Shown in pieces: positions 15,282 through 23,025 of a DNA stretch of 31,194 nt; within the stretch, counting starts at the first letter, position 1, and each line of letters starts with the position of its first letter. Source of the stretch: an uncultured Eubacteriales bacterium. Its GTDB lineage: Bacteria; Bacillota; Clostridia; Oscillospirales; CAG-272. The translations under genes and the position numbers were made by a program. The stretch covers positions 1-31,194 of the forward strand of contig CAKSLR010000005.1 of the NCBI GenBank assembly GCA_934467435.1, given 5' to 3'. The notes under the pieces are model-generated. The model was given only the letters and a program-made list of their open reading frames with translations, had not been told where the DNA came from and searched no databases.

Positions 15282-15312
15282 AAGTATTGCCGCCGCCCGC
15301 CCCGGCTTATGC
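15282..15312 (-). promoter_or_regulatory. Sigma-F/sigma-G-type promoter of sigG
   Basis: On the minus strand GCATA (15308-15312) and GGCAATACTT (15282-15291) are 16 bases apart. These fit the sigma-F pattern (GYWTA, about 15-16 bases, GGnnAnAnTR) except for the final base. The start point would be about 20 bases before the ATG. SigG genes are normally switched on by sigma-F, which supports the call. Confidence 0.6.
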
Positions 15313-15627
15313 AGCGGGAAAACGGGCAATAAATGGAAAAAGAACGCCGGCGGGCGGCGCGGCACTGCCCCTGCCGCCTTCCCATACCCCCTGCGTCAGG
15401 TGCCTCCTTCTTCTGCTCCCGCGGCGCACCGCCGGGCGACCGCCTTTTGCGTTTTTGCCGCGTGCAGCCCACCCCGCCGGGCATCAAACCCCGCCGGCAG
15501 GCTCTCTGCCTGTCGCCGCGTGCCGCCCACCCCGTCGGGCGCCGCCCTCGCGCCTTGGAAGTCCCTGCCCCTGCCCCGGCGCCGCGCCGCTCCCTCTTCC
15601 GCCGGTATTCGCTTTGCCCTCTGCCCC
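15313..15627. other. GC-rich gene-free spacer with an imperfect direct repeat
   Basis: No gene is seen between the divergent sigG and Lgt-like genes. A block starting GCCGCGTGCAGCCCACCCCG at 15457 recurs with a few changes at 15515, 58 bases later. The plus strand is strongly C-rich. Confidence 0.45.
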
Positions 15628-15656
15628 TTGACAAACCCCGCCGCGCGTGATAAGAT
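15628..15656 (+). promoter_or_regulatory. Sigma-A promoter of the Lgt-like/CPBP operon
   Basis: TTGACA (15628-15633), 17-base spacer, TAAGAT (15651-15656). Confidence 0.8.
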
Positions 15657-15693
15657 GAAAGGGAAAAACAAGCCCCATTTGCGAGGTAACCCT

Positions 15694-16461
15694 ATGTATC
15701 CCTATCCGGTTCTCGGTCCGTTCGATCTTTACGATCTGTTTCTTCTTTTCGGCGCGGTTTCGTGTCTGTTTCTTTTCCGTTTTCTTTCCGAGCGCACGGG
15801 CATTCCCGCCCGCCTTGCCAATCTCGCGCTGGCGGGGGGCATCGGCGGCATCGGGGTCGGCTACGCCACGGCGGTGCTGTTTCAGGCGTTTTACGATTAC
15901 CGGGAGAGCGGCGTGTTTTCGCTCTCTGCCACCACCGGCGCCACCTTTTTCGGCGGGCTGATCGGCGGCGCCGCGTTCTTTTTTCTCATCTATTTTGCAG
16001 CGGGGCATTTTCTCTTTCCCGATCAAACGCACCTGCGCCTCTTCTTTCCCGTCACCGGGCAGGTTGCCGCCGCCATCGCGCTGGCGCACGGTTTCGGGCG
16101 CATCGGCTGCCTGATGGCAGGCTGCTGCTACGGGCGGGTGTGCGATGCGTGGTACGGCGTCTATCTGCCCGCCCTCGGGCAAAAAACCGTTCCCACCCAG
16201 GCGATTGAGGCGGTCTTTCTTTTTCTTCTCTGCGCCGTTCTTTGCCGCCGCGCCCTGCAAAAAAAGGCGGACGGACTGCCGCTTTACATGACGGCGTACG
16301 GCGTTTTTCGCTTTTTTATCGAATATCTGCGGGCGGATGACCGTGGCGCATCCTTCGTCCCGTTTCTCTCCCCCTCACAACTGACGGCGCTCTTCCTCTT
16401 TGCGGGCGGCGTGGTGCTTTCCGTTTTCGCGGAGCGCACGGCGCGCCGGAGGGCGGTATGA
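15694..16461 (+). CDS. Prolipoprotein diacylglyceryl transferase-like membrane protein (divergent Lgt)
   Basis: A 255-residue polytopic membrane protein. TGATFFGGLIGG (81-92) and HGFGRIGCLMAGCCYGR (132-148) place it in the Lgt family, which attaches diacylglycerol to the lipobox cysteine of prelipoproteins. In E. coli Lgt the second motif is GRIGNFINGELWGR; here the Asn and Glu positions are both Cys, as in a separate clade with the GRIGCxxAGCCYG motif. It may be an Lgt variant or act on another thiol or lipid substrate. Start chosen at ATG 15694 after GCGAGG; longer frames upstream are GC artefacts. It overlaps the next gene by ATGA. Confidence 0.75.
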   Translation: MYPYPVLGPFDLYDLFLLFGAVSCLFLFRFLSERTGIPARLANLALAGGIGGIGVGYATAVLFQAFYDYRESGVFSLSATTGATFFGGLIGGAAFFFLIYFAAGHFLFPDQTHLRLFFPVTGQVAAAIALAHGFGRIGCLMAGCCYGRVCDAWYGVYLPALGQKTVPTQAIEAVFLFLLCAVLCRRALQKKADGLPLYMTAYGVFRFFIEYLRADDRGASFVPFLSPSQLTALFLFAGGVVLSVFAERTARRRAV

Positions 16462-17261
16462 CGGGCGTTCGGCGGCGCTTGGCGCTCCTCTCCCTTCCGC
16501 TTGCCTTGCTTGCGGTTCTTTGTGAATCTCTTCTGTTGCCCGCCTGTGTGCCGCAGAACGGGAACGGGGAATTGCTCTCCCTGTTCCTTTCCCGCGCGTT
16601 TTATGTACTTCCCGTCGCGTGCCTGATCGCGGCGGGCGGCTTTCGCCTGTTTGCGCCGATGCCGCGCCCCGACTGTGCCGGGCACCGGCTCTCCTACGGC
16701 GTGCTGCTGTACGGGGCGCTGCTTTCGTTCAATAACCTGCCGATCCGCACCCTGCTCCGCGGGGAGGCGCGCGTGACCGCCCCGGTCGGTTCGGTGTTTC
16801 TGTGGCTGCTTGCCGCGCTTGCCATCGGCACGTTTGAAGAACTGCTCTTCCGCGGTTTTCTTTTGCCCCTGCTGCTTTCCCGCTCCCATACCCCGCGCGG
16901 GGTATGGGGGGCGGTGCTCGGCTCCTCCGCCCTGTTCGGCGCGGTGCACCTTTTCAATCTCGCCGGCGGGGCGGCGGTCGGCGCCACCCTGCTGCAATGC
17001 GGGTATTCCTCCCTGCTCGGCGCGCTCTATGCCGTCATTTTCCTGCGCACGGGCAACATTCTGCCGCCCATCCTTCTGCACGCCGTGTTTGATTTTTGCG
17101 GGTATCTCGTTCCGCAACTCGGGGAAGGGACGCTTGCGGATGCACCGACCGTCGTTGTCACCGTCCTTCTTTCGCTTGCCGCCGGCATCAGTGCGCTGGC
17201 TGCGCTTTTTCGCCTGCCGCAGGAGGCGATTGACCGCCTCTTTTTGGAAAAAACGGCTTGA
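16458..17261 (+). CDS. CPBP (Abi/Rce1-type) intramembrane metalloprotease
   Basis: A 267-residue multi-span membrane protein. The three metal-binding motifs are EELLFRG (E127, E128, R132), LFGAVHL (H164) and LHAVFDF (H208). The family includes Rce1-like proteases and bacteriocin self-immunity proteins; the substrate here is unknown. The ATG overlaps the Lgt-like stop in ATGA, so the two membrane enzymes are co-translated, which suggests work on a common lipid-modified or membrane substrate (inference). No terminator is visible after it, and the next promoter begins 36 bases downstream. Confidence 0.88.
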   Translation: MTGVRRRLALLSLPLALLAVLCESLLLPACVPQNGNGELLSLFLSRAFYVLPVACLIAAGGFRLFAPMPRPDCAGHRLSYGVLLYGALLSFNNLPIRTLLRGEARVTAPVGSVFLWLLAALAIGTFEELLFRGFLLPLLLSRSHTPRGVWGAVLGSSALFGAVHLFNLAGGAAVGATLLQCGYSSLLGALYAVIFLRTGNILPPILLHAVFDFCGYLVPQLGEGTLADAPTVVVTVLLSLAAGISALAALFRLPQEAIDRLFLEKTA

Positions 17262-17297
17262 AATTTCAAAGAATCCGAGAAAAATTTCCGTATCCCC

Positions 17298-17326
17298 TTT
17301 ACAAAGGCAAAAGGTTGTGCTATAAT
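17298..17326 (+). promoter_or_regulatory. Sigma-A promoter of the sugar-binding lipoprotein gene
   Basis: TTTACA (17298-17303), 17-base spacer, perfect TATAAT (17321-17326). The leader is about 100 bases, with no structure I recognise. Confidence 0.8.
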
Positions 17327-17432
17327 GGGCGAGGAAGTAGGATAGCGTGACGTATATCCACTTGCGTTTTTCCTGTTCTTCCCAAAAGACGCACGGAATG
17401 TGGTCGGTAAAAAGTTCTATCGGGAGTTGTTC

Positions 17433-19004
17433 ATGAAAAGAGTCATTGCACTGTTTTGCCTCCTCTCCATGCTGCTTGTGATGGTTGGGTGTCCCGCATC
17501 GGGTCCGTCGGATGACGGAAAGAAGGACGACGGCAATCCGGGAGACACAACGTGGATTGACGGTCTTGGCGATAAGAAGTTTGCAGACGGGACCGAAGTG
17601 GTCATCTCCTGCTTTGACCTGTACGGATATGAAATCTACGGGGACGAGAACAGCAAGGAAATGATCGACCACGAGACATATCTGCGCAATCAGCGTCTTG
17701 AGGATCGTTTCAACCTGACGATTGTACCGAACGTGACCAAATCTACGGGTACCACCGACCTCGATTCGCACTATAACTACGTGCGCAAGACGATGGACCG
17801 CGGCGATAATACCGAGTTCGATCTGATCGCCATGATGGCGTATCAGTCGGGCAAACAGATCAAACTGGGCTACTACCTCGACTGGCGCAGTGAGGTGCCC
17901 TATGTCGGCGACAGCATCAAGGCGGGCAAGGCATGGTGGCCGAAAGATATCAATACCGACAGCACCGTTATGGGGCGGCAGTATGTGGCGGTTTCCGACC
18001 TCTGTCTCACCTCCATGGAAATGTGCTATGCCGTTGTCTTCCATAAAGATCTGGTCGATGACAATAATATTGCCACCAAAATGGCAAGCGCCATCGGCAA
18101 CACATCCTACCGCACGATGTATGATATCGTCAACGGCGGGGACTGGACCATCGATAACTTCATGGGAATCCTGAAGGATTCCTGGCAGGATAACCCGACA
18201 AGCGGCGATCCGCAGAAGGTGGACAAAGAAGACATCTTCGGTCTTGCCGGCGGTAAGGGGACCGATTCGGACGCATGGGCGTTCGCTTTCGGCTTCCATT
18301 ACATTGAAAACGATGGGGAAAATTACCCCGAGGTCTGGACGGTGACCAGTAAAACGGTGACCGCCATCAGCAAACTGAAAGAGATGTATGGGTACAACGG
18401 TACCTACGGTTCCACGTGGGGCGATAATTACCCCGAGCGCAATCGGTTCTTTGCCGAGGGGCACGCTTACTTTGCCCTGATGTCGCTCGAGCAACTCAAG
18501 AGCGATGTGATTCATGGGATGGAGTCGGCGTACGGCATTCTGCCTTACCCGAAATACGATAAGACCCAGGCGAAGTATTACACCGGTACCATGGACCACT
18601 ACACCGTGCTTTCCATCCCGTATTTTAACTTCCAGAAGTTGGAGGAAACCGGCACGTTGGTAGAGGCGATGTCTGCCGAAAGCTCCCGTACCATCAAGGA
18701 TAAATACTATTCGCTGATTATCACACACAAGGGCACGCGGGAGGAGGAGTCCATCCCCATGATCGAAATGATTATGGCAGGGCGCCGCTATGACCTCTCT
18801 ACGTATCATTACAGTGATGTGACGCTGCCCTCCCTCGCCGGTTCGTCGAACGCCTCGCTCGGTCTTTTCTTCCGCTATATGGTGAACGATGACCAGAACC
18901 GGGATGCCGCAACCTTCTGGAGCCAGTGCGCCGATGCTGTCAACGCCAGTTTTAGGGATCTGGTAGAAGAGTACGAACGCATTGCCGCCGGCAGTGGCAC
19001 TTAA
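17433..19004 (+). CDS. Extracellular solute-binding lipoprotein (family 1, carbohydrate-type), orphan
   Basis: A 523-residue lipoprotein. Residues 1-19 are a signal peptide with C20 as the lipidation site (MVGC), followed by a disordered Gly/Asp linker. The mature part shows the pattern of large sugar-binding proteins: RLEDRFNLTIVPN near the start, FDLIAMMAYQSGK, WTIDNFMGILKDSWQDN, then FAEGHAYFALMSLEQL and YGILPYPKYD. It should bind an oligosaccharide outside the cell for an ABC importer. No permease or ATPase gene is adjacent, so it must use a complex encoded elsewhere or act as a sensor. Start at 17433 follows GGGAG. A strong terminator follows, so it is monocistronic. Confidence 0.85.
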   Translation: MKRVIALFCLLSMLLVMVGCPASGPSDDGKKDDGNPGDTTWIDGLGDKKFADGTEVVISCFDLYGYEIYGDENSKEMIDHETYLRNQRLEDRFNLTIVPNVTKSTGTTDLDSHYNYVRKTMDRGDNTEFDLIAMMAYQSGKQIKLGYYLDWRSEVPYVGDSIKAGKAWWPKDINTDSTVMGRQYVAVSDLCLTSMEMCYAVVFHKDLVDDNNIATKMASAIGNTSYRTMYDIVNGGDWTIDNFMGILKDSWQDNPTSGDPQKVDKEDIFGLAGGKGTDSDAWAFAFGFHYIENDGENYPEVWTVTSKTVTAISKLKEMYGYNGTYGSTWGDNYPERNRFFAEGHAYFALMSLEQLKSDVIHGMESAYGILPYPKYDKTQAKYYTGTMDHYTVLSIPYFNFQKLEETGTLVEAMSAESSRTIKDKYYSLIITHKGTREEESIPMIEMIMAGRRYDLSTYHYSDVTLPSLAGSSNASLGLFFRYMVNDDQNRDAATFWSQCADAVNASFRDLVEEYERIAAGSGT

Positions 19005-19025
19005 ATTTGCTTCTTTCCCCCCTCC

Positions 19026-19053
19026 AAGCGGTCGCGCAAGCGGCCGCTTTTTT
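19026..19053 (+). terminator. Terminator of the sugar-binding lipoprotein gene
   Basis: A 10-bp stem (AAGCGGTCGC with GCGGCCGCTT, one G-T pair), a GCAA loop, and a TTTTTT run. Confidence 0.9.
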
Positions 19054-19127
19054 GTTGCCCGCGCGGGTGGGTACTTTTTTGTTTTCGGTCACAGATCCCG
19101 CGCCCTGCGGCAACCGCTCCGCCGCAG

Positions 19128-19190
19128 AAAAAAACGCAGAACCGCCGCGCGGCACACCCCCTCCGTCAGGGGCGTGGCACGGGTCCTGCG
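19128..19190 (-). terminator. Terminator of the maf-nth-RNase M5 operon
   Basis: CGCAGGACC (19190-19182, minus strand) pairs with GGTTCTGCG (19143-19135) around an inner GC-rich arm, followed by seven T on the minus strand. It lies about 280 bases past the last stop codon, beyond the 83-bp repeat. Confidence 0.7.
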
Positions 19191-19270
19191 CTTATGATAC
19201 CACATCCCGCCCGGCGCACGGTATGAATATCTTCGGGTTCTGTTTTGAAATTTTAGGGCATTTTCACTGC

Positions 19271-19560
19271 CCGGTGTCGGTTTCCCCCGCGGCACGGTTA
19301 CGCTCCGTCACCTGCCCGGGTGATTTTTGACGGTTGGTGCGCCGGGAACCGCTCCGGCGCCGGTTTTCCCCGCGGCACGGTTACGCTCCATCACCTGCCC
19401 GGGTGATTTTTGACGGTTGGTGCGCCGGGAACCGCTCCGGTGTCGGTTTTCCCCGCGGCACGGTTACGCTCCGTCACCTGCCCGGGTGATTTTTGACGGT
19501 TGGTGCGCCGGGAACCGCTCCGGTGTCGGTTTTCTCTGCTGCACGGTCCATCTCCGTCAG
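19271..19560. repeat. 83-bp tandem repeat, three full copies plus a partial one, overlapping a gene end
   Basis: The landmark GCACGGT recurs at 19292, 19375, 19458 and 19541, exactly 83 bases apart. The right-hand, most diverged copy is the 3' end of the RNase M5-like gene, whose stop lies in the third copy. Each full unit contains an inverted repeat (CCGTCA...TGACGG around CACC...GGGTG) with a TTTTT stretch, so the array carries repeated hairpins. Confidence 0.9.
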
Positions 19561-20145
19561 GGCGGCGCGGTAGTCGTCATAGGTATAAAGCAGGTTAATG
19601 GCTTCCAGCAGCGCATTGGCGCTCATACCGCGCGGCAGTGAAAACCGGGCGGCAAGCGCCTCCCGCCGCGCCGCGGCGCCTGCCCCGCCCGAGAGCCCAT
19701 CGGCAAAAAAGTCGCGTTTTTCTACCGGGCGGGATGCGGCGCGCATCTGCCCGCTCTCCCCCTCGCCGCCCGCGGCAAAGGGAAGAAACAAACGGTAAAG
19801 CAACTCCGCCTCCATGCCTTCCACCCCCAGCAACCCTTCTTTCGAGGGCGCTTTTTTGCGCCCCTCCTTCCCCGCCAGGGCAGGGGTGTAGAGGTGAATG
19901 ATCTTGTCCTTCGGCAGGGCAGAGGAAAGATGGGAGCGGATCAGTTTGCCCGCGCCGTCACTGTCGGTCAGCACAATCACGCCGTGCGCCTCCCCGAGGC
20001 GGCGGATCAGCGCCAGTTTTTCTTTTTGGTTAAAGATCGAAAAGCCCCCGGTCGGAATGATGTGGGCATCCAGCACCGCGGAAAGGGTAATTTTATCGTA
20101 CTTGCCCTCCACAATGATCGGGCGGTCGATTTTCAGTTTTTTCAT
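19474..20145 (-). CDS. rnmV: Ribonuclease M5-like Toprim protein
   Basis: A 223-residue protein with a Toprim domain: IIVEGKYDKITL (10-21, catalytic E13) and LTDSDGAGKLIRSHL (59-73, D61 and D63). KKAPSKEGLLGVEGMEAELL (98-117) is typical of RNase M5, which matures 5S rRNA. The last 24 residues (from DRAAEKTDTGAVPG) are encoded by the edge of an 83-bp tandem repeat and are probably a recent addition. Its ATG overlaps the endonuclease III stop by ATGA and follows GGGGGAGGA. Last gene of a five-gene operon. A related Toprim protein of other function is possible but less likely. Confidence 0.78.
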   Translation of the reverse strand: MKKLKIDRPIIVEGKYDKITLSAVLDAHIIPTGGFSIFNQKEKLALIRRLGEAHGVIVLTDSDGAGKLIRSHLSSALPKDKIIHLYTPALAGKEGRKKAPSKEGLLGVEGMEAELLYRLFLPFAAGGEGESGQMRAASRPVEKRDFFADGLSGGAGAAARREALAARFSLPRGMSANALLEAINLLYTYDDYRAALTEMDRAAEKTDTGAVPGAPTVKNHPGR

Positions 20146-20942
20146 GCGTCCTCCCCCTTCTGCCGGCTGCCGTGGCGGCAGAGATCCGAGAGCGGGCACG
20201 CCCCGCACTGCGGCGTGCGGGCGGTGCAGACCTCCCGCCCGAACAGCACGAGACGGTGGCAGAAATCCGCCGTTTCCTCCGGCGCAATCAGGGGCGTGAG
20301 AATCCGCTCCACCCGCAGGGGGTTCGTCTCCTCCTCGGGGTACATCCCGAATCTGCCGCACAGGCGGATGCAGTGCGTGTCGGTCACCACGCCGGGCTTG
20401 TGATAAATGTCGCCGAGCAGCAGGTTTGCCACCTTTCGCCCTACGCCGGGAAAACGGAGCAGATCCTCCATGCGGTCGGGCAGCACGCCGCCGTATTCCC
20501 CGCACAGCAGGCGCGAGGCGGCGATGATGTTTTTTGCCTTGGTGCGATAGAGCCCACAGGGGCGGATGTCCGCCTCCACCGCTGCCTTGTCGGCAGCGGC
20601 AAGCGCCGCAGCGGTGGGGAAGTGGGCAAACAGATCGCGGCAGGCAAGGTTCACCCGCGCATCGGTGCACTGGGCAGAGAGCATCCCCATCACCAGCAGC
20701 CGCCACGGGTCGCCCCCGTAATCCAGCGAGCAGAGCGCCACGGGGTAACGTTCCTTCAGGCGGGCAACGATGGCTGTCATGCGCGCCGTTTTTTCTTCCT
20801 GCCCGGCGGCACTTTGCCCGTTCTTACCGCCCCGCCCCCGGGGACTGCCCGGCGGGGCGGATTTTGCCGGTCGTTTCGCGGGCGCCCCCGCTTGCGGGGC
20901 GGCGCCCGCCCCGCGCGGCGCTCTTTTGTTTTTTTCGCTCAT
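20142..20942 (-). CDS. nth: Endonuclease III (base-excision DNA glycosylase/AP lyase)
   Basis: A 266-residue DNA repair enzyme that removes oxidised pyrimidines. The helix-hairpin-helix LLRFPGVGRKVANLLLGD (161-178) carries the catalytic K170; D188 in VTDTH is the second catalytic residue. The iron-sulphur cluster ligands are C239, C246, C249 and C255 (C-x6-C-x2-C-x5-C). Residues 1-54 are an extra Ala/Pro/Gly/Arg/Lys-rich tail not found in E. coli Nth; a later start at M55 (20780) is possible, but the ATGA overlap with maf supports the long form. It is coupled by ATGA to the RNase M5-like gene. Confidence 0.93.
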   Translation of the reverse strand: MSEKNKRAPRGAGAAPQAGAPAKRPAKSAPPGSPRGRGGKNGQSAAGQEEKTARMTAIVARLKERYPVALCSLDYGGDPWRLLVMGMLSAQCTDARVNLACRDLFAHFPTAAALAAADKAAVEADIRPCGLYRTKAKNIIAASRLLCGEYGGVLPDRMEDLLRFPGVGRKVANLLLGDIYHKPGVVTDTHCIRLCGRFGMYPEEETNPLRVERILTPLIAPEETADFCHRLVLFGREVCTARTPQCGACPLSDLCRHGSRQKGEDA

Positions 20943-21565
20943 ATGTCATCGCTTTCCGGGGCGGGGTGCAGCGCCTCACAGAGCAGTGCGTCCGAGAGAC
21001 GGAGCGACAGCCCCACAACCGTATCAAAATCCCCGTCAATGTGGGTAACAAACTGCCCGCCCAGCCCCTGAATGCCGTAGGCGCCCGCCTTATCCATCGG
21101 TTCGCCCGTGCGGATGTAGGCATCCGCCTCCGTTTCGTCAAACGGGCGCATCCACACCGCCGTTTCGGCGTGCCCCGAAAGCAGCCGCCCGCGGTAGGCA
21201 ACCGCTACGCCCGTGTGTACCCGGTGTTCCCGCCCCGAAAGGGAAAGCAGCATCCGGCGGGCATCCGCCTCATCGCGGGGCTTGCCGAGCGGAGTTCCGT
21301 CCTGCTCCACCAGCGTGTCCGCCGCCAAAATCAGCGGCCGGTCGCGGAAAGCGCGCGCCGCGGCGCGCGCTTTCCGCACCGCAAGGGTCACCACCGCTTC
21401 GGCAGGGGAAATGCCCGGTGCGAGCGTTTCCTCCACTTCCGCCACCCGGACCGTGAAGGGAATGTCGAGCGCCGCGATCAGTTCCCGCCGCCGCGGCGAG
21501 GCGGAGGCAAGCAGCAACTCTACCCCCTCCGGCAGGAATTCTTTGGCATGGTAAACGGTGGTCAT
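20939..21565 (-). CDS. maf: Maf-family nucleotide pyrophosphatase
   Basis: A 208-residue house-cleaning enzyme that hydrolyses non-canonical or modified nucleoside triphosphates to the monophosphate. Signatures: LLLASASPRRRELI (17-30), LAADTLV (80-86), GKP (94-96) and EPMDKAGAYGIQG (155-167). Its start at 21565 follows AAGGAG and overlaps the stop of the preceding gene in ATGA; an ATG 43 codons earlier lies within that gene. Maf and RNase M5 together suggest a nucleic-acid maintenance operon. Subfamily (YhdE or YceF type) is not decided. Confidence 0.92.
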   Translation of the reverse strand: MTTVYHAKEFLPEGVELLLASASPRRRELIAALDIPFTVRVAEVEETLAPGISPAEAVVTLAVRKARAAARAFRDRPLILAADTLVEQDGTPLGKPRDEADARRMLLSLSGREHRVHTGVAVAYRGRLLSGHAETAVWMRPFDETEADAYIRTGEPMDKAGAYGIQGLGGQFVTHIDGDFDTVVGLSLRLSDALLCEALHPAPESDDI

Positions 21566-22146
21566 TTCGCGCGCTCCTTCTGTGTGTCGAACTCGGTTTT
21601 TGCCTCCATCATCTGGTAGGCACGCAGCCGCCGCAGGCGGATTTCGGAACGGCGGAAGAAAAAAATATCCGCCGCCTCCCACATAAATACCCATGCCACC
21701 ACGTCAATCATGTTGAGCAGCACCGTCTCTGCCCCGTGGTGGGAAAGCCAGAGCGCCAGCGCAAAGATGAGCGCCGCCACCCCGGTCATGACAAGCGAAA
21801 GAACGGTGTTTTTGTGCATATCCCGCGCCGCGGCGGCAAATTCATGCCGGTAGTAGCGGCGGATGGCTTCCGCATACAGCAGGCGCTCGCCGGGAGAGAT
21901 GCAGGCGCCGTCGATGTGCAGAGAAAGGTCTGCATCCGGGGGCAGATACTTCACGCTCTGGTCAAGAAACGCCGCCGTTTCTCCCGCAATCAGCGCCTCG
22001 CTGTCCGGTGAAAAGGGGGAGAGAAAATCGCTGTCGTCCCGCACATGAATCCGCACGGGGCAGCGCCCGTCCGCTTTTCGTGCCGTCGCGTGCGCGCGGC
22101 GCAGTTCGGCGGAAAGCCGCCTCAGTTCCTTCCGTTTTCCTTTCAT
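21562..22146 (-). CDS. Conserved two-span membrane protein, function unknown
   Basis: A 194-residue protein. Residues 1-30 are very basic. Residues about 65-105 contain LSLHIDGACISPGERLLYAEAIRRYYRHEF, then two hydrophobic spans (about 115-135 and 140-162) ending in DVVAWVFMWEAADIFFFRR. I recognise the general pattern of an uncharacterised Clostridia family (an amphipathic YYRxEF helix, then spans ending WEAxDxFFF) but know no function. It overlaps maf by ATGA and begins 9 bases after the preceding lipoprotein gene stops. Confidence 0.75.
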   Translation of the reverse strand: MKGKRKELRRLSAELRRAHATARKADGRCPVRIHVRDDSDFLSPFSPDSEALIAGETAAFLDQSVKYLPPDADLSLHIDGACISPGERLLYAEAIRRYYRHEFAAAARDMHKNTVLSLVMTGVAALIFALALWLSHHGAETVLLNMIDVVAWVFMWEAADIFFFRRSEIRLRRLRAYQMMEAKTEFDTQKERAK

Positions 22147-22155
22147 GGTATCCCC

Positions 22156-22920
22156 TCAATTCGTGTAGGTGATGTTGCGCAGAACGTAAACCGCGAATCT
22201 CTGCGGACCGTTCGCCGTCTCCTCGGCATAACCGTAGGAAAGCCCCTTCAGGTACCCGTAACGGTCGATGACCGCATAATAAAGGCGGTGGGTGCCATCT
22301 ATCGTCTGGTAGTAGACCTGAACGGTCAGTTCGCCGCTCTTCTCCCCATAGGTGAAGGTGATTTCCTGCTGCGCTGCGGGGGGAAGATCGAAAACGGCGG
22401 CTTGCAGGAGCGTTGCCGTGTCGGGGAAACGCACGCAAAGACGCTGGTAGTTCTCCATCGGTATCGTGCCGTCCTCTCCGATGGGGAAGGTCTGCTCGGT
22501 CGTTTCTTCCTGCCGGATGCACACGCGCGCTGTCATGGCGGTGCGGCGCACTCCGTCCGATGCGGCGCGGGCAGTGCTCTCCCCGAGCAGCGCGTCCGCC
22601 TCGGTTTGCGTCAGCGTCCGTTCGGTCTCCGCTTCCCAGATGGCGTAAACCGTCAGACTTCCCGTTACCGGCTCCCCGGAGAAATCAAAGGGCTGCGTGC
22701 CTTCCCGGTCGCGCGCCCAACCCGTCAGGCGGCGGTTGCCGTAAGAGAAAACGGGTTCTGTTGCGTGTGCCCCAGCCGCAACGGTCTGTGTGGTGGGGGG
22801 TGTCCCGTTTTGCGGGTCGGTGACCACGATATAGGTCGTGCCCGCCTGCCCCGCACAGGAAACCAGCAGCACCGTGCCGAGCAGCAAAAGGGCTGCCATC
22901 GTCGAAAGCATTCGTTTCAT
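22156..22920 (-). CDS. Lipoprotein with an InlB B-repeat-like domain
   Basis: A 254-residue lipoprotein. The signal peptide ends at LLVSC with C22 as the lipidation site. Residues about 28-95 match an InlB B-repeat (Listeria-Bacteroides repeat): TYIVVTDPQNGTPPTT, then RLTGWARDREGTQPFDFSGE and LTVYAIWE. Residues about 100-254 are an unrecognised domain ending in strands (LYYAVIDRYGYLKGLSYGY). It should sit on the outer face of the membrane. It is the first gene of the operon leading to maf, nth and the RNase M5-like gene. Start follows GAGGAGG. Confidence 0.82.
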   Translation of the reverse strand: MKRMLSTMAALLLLGTVLLVSCAGQAGTTYIVVTDPQNGTPPTTQTVAAGAHATEPVFSYGNRRLTGWARDREGTQPFDFSGEPVTGSLTVYAIWEAETERTLTQTEADALLGESTARAASDGVRRTAMTARVCIRQEETTEQTFPIGEDGTIPMENYQRLCVRFPDTATLLQAAVFDLPPAAQQEITFTYGEKSGELTVQVYYQTIDGTHRLYYAVIDRYGYLKGLSYGYAEETANGPQRFAVYVLRNITYTN

Positions 22921-22952
22921 AAAATCCTCCTCTTCCTGGATCCTTCTCCTTC

Positions 22953-22982
22953 ATTATAACATCCCCGCCCCCCCGATTGCAA
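22953..22982 (-). promoter_or_regulatory. Sigma-A promoter of the lipoprotein-maf-nth operon
   Basis: TTGCAA (22977-22982), 18-base spacer, perfect TATAAT (22953-22958). Confidence 0.7.
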
Positions 22983-23025
22983 GAGGGGAAGGGACGATTT
23001 TCCGGGCACGTCGTCGCCACTCGTA

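Noticed and set aside
14323..15693. Long upstream extension of the Lgt-like gene
   Set aside because: It runs through sigG on the other strand and through the promoter at 15628; the ATG at 15694 has a ribosome site and a typical Lgt start.
16284..18809. Minus-strand open frame of 841 codons across the CPBP and sugar-binding genes
   Set aside because: It spans two convincing genes, a promoter and an intergenic gap on the other strand; high GC leaves antisense frames open.
19474..20706. Extended 410-residue version of the RNase M5-like protein
   Set aside because: The first 187 codons overlap endonuclease III in another frame; the ATG at 20145 has a strong ribosome site and an ATGA overlap.
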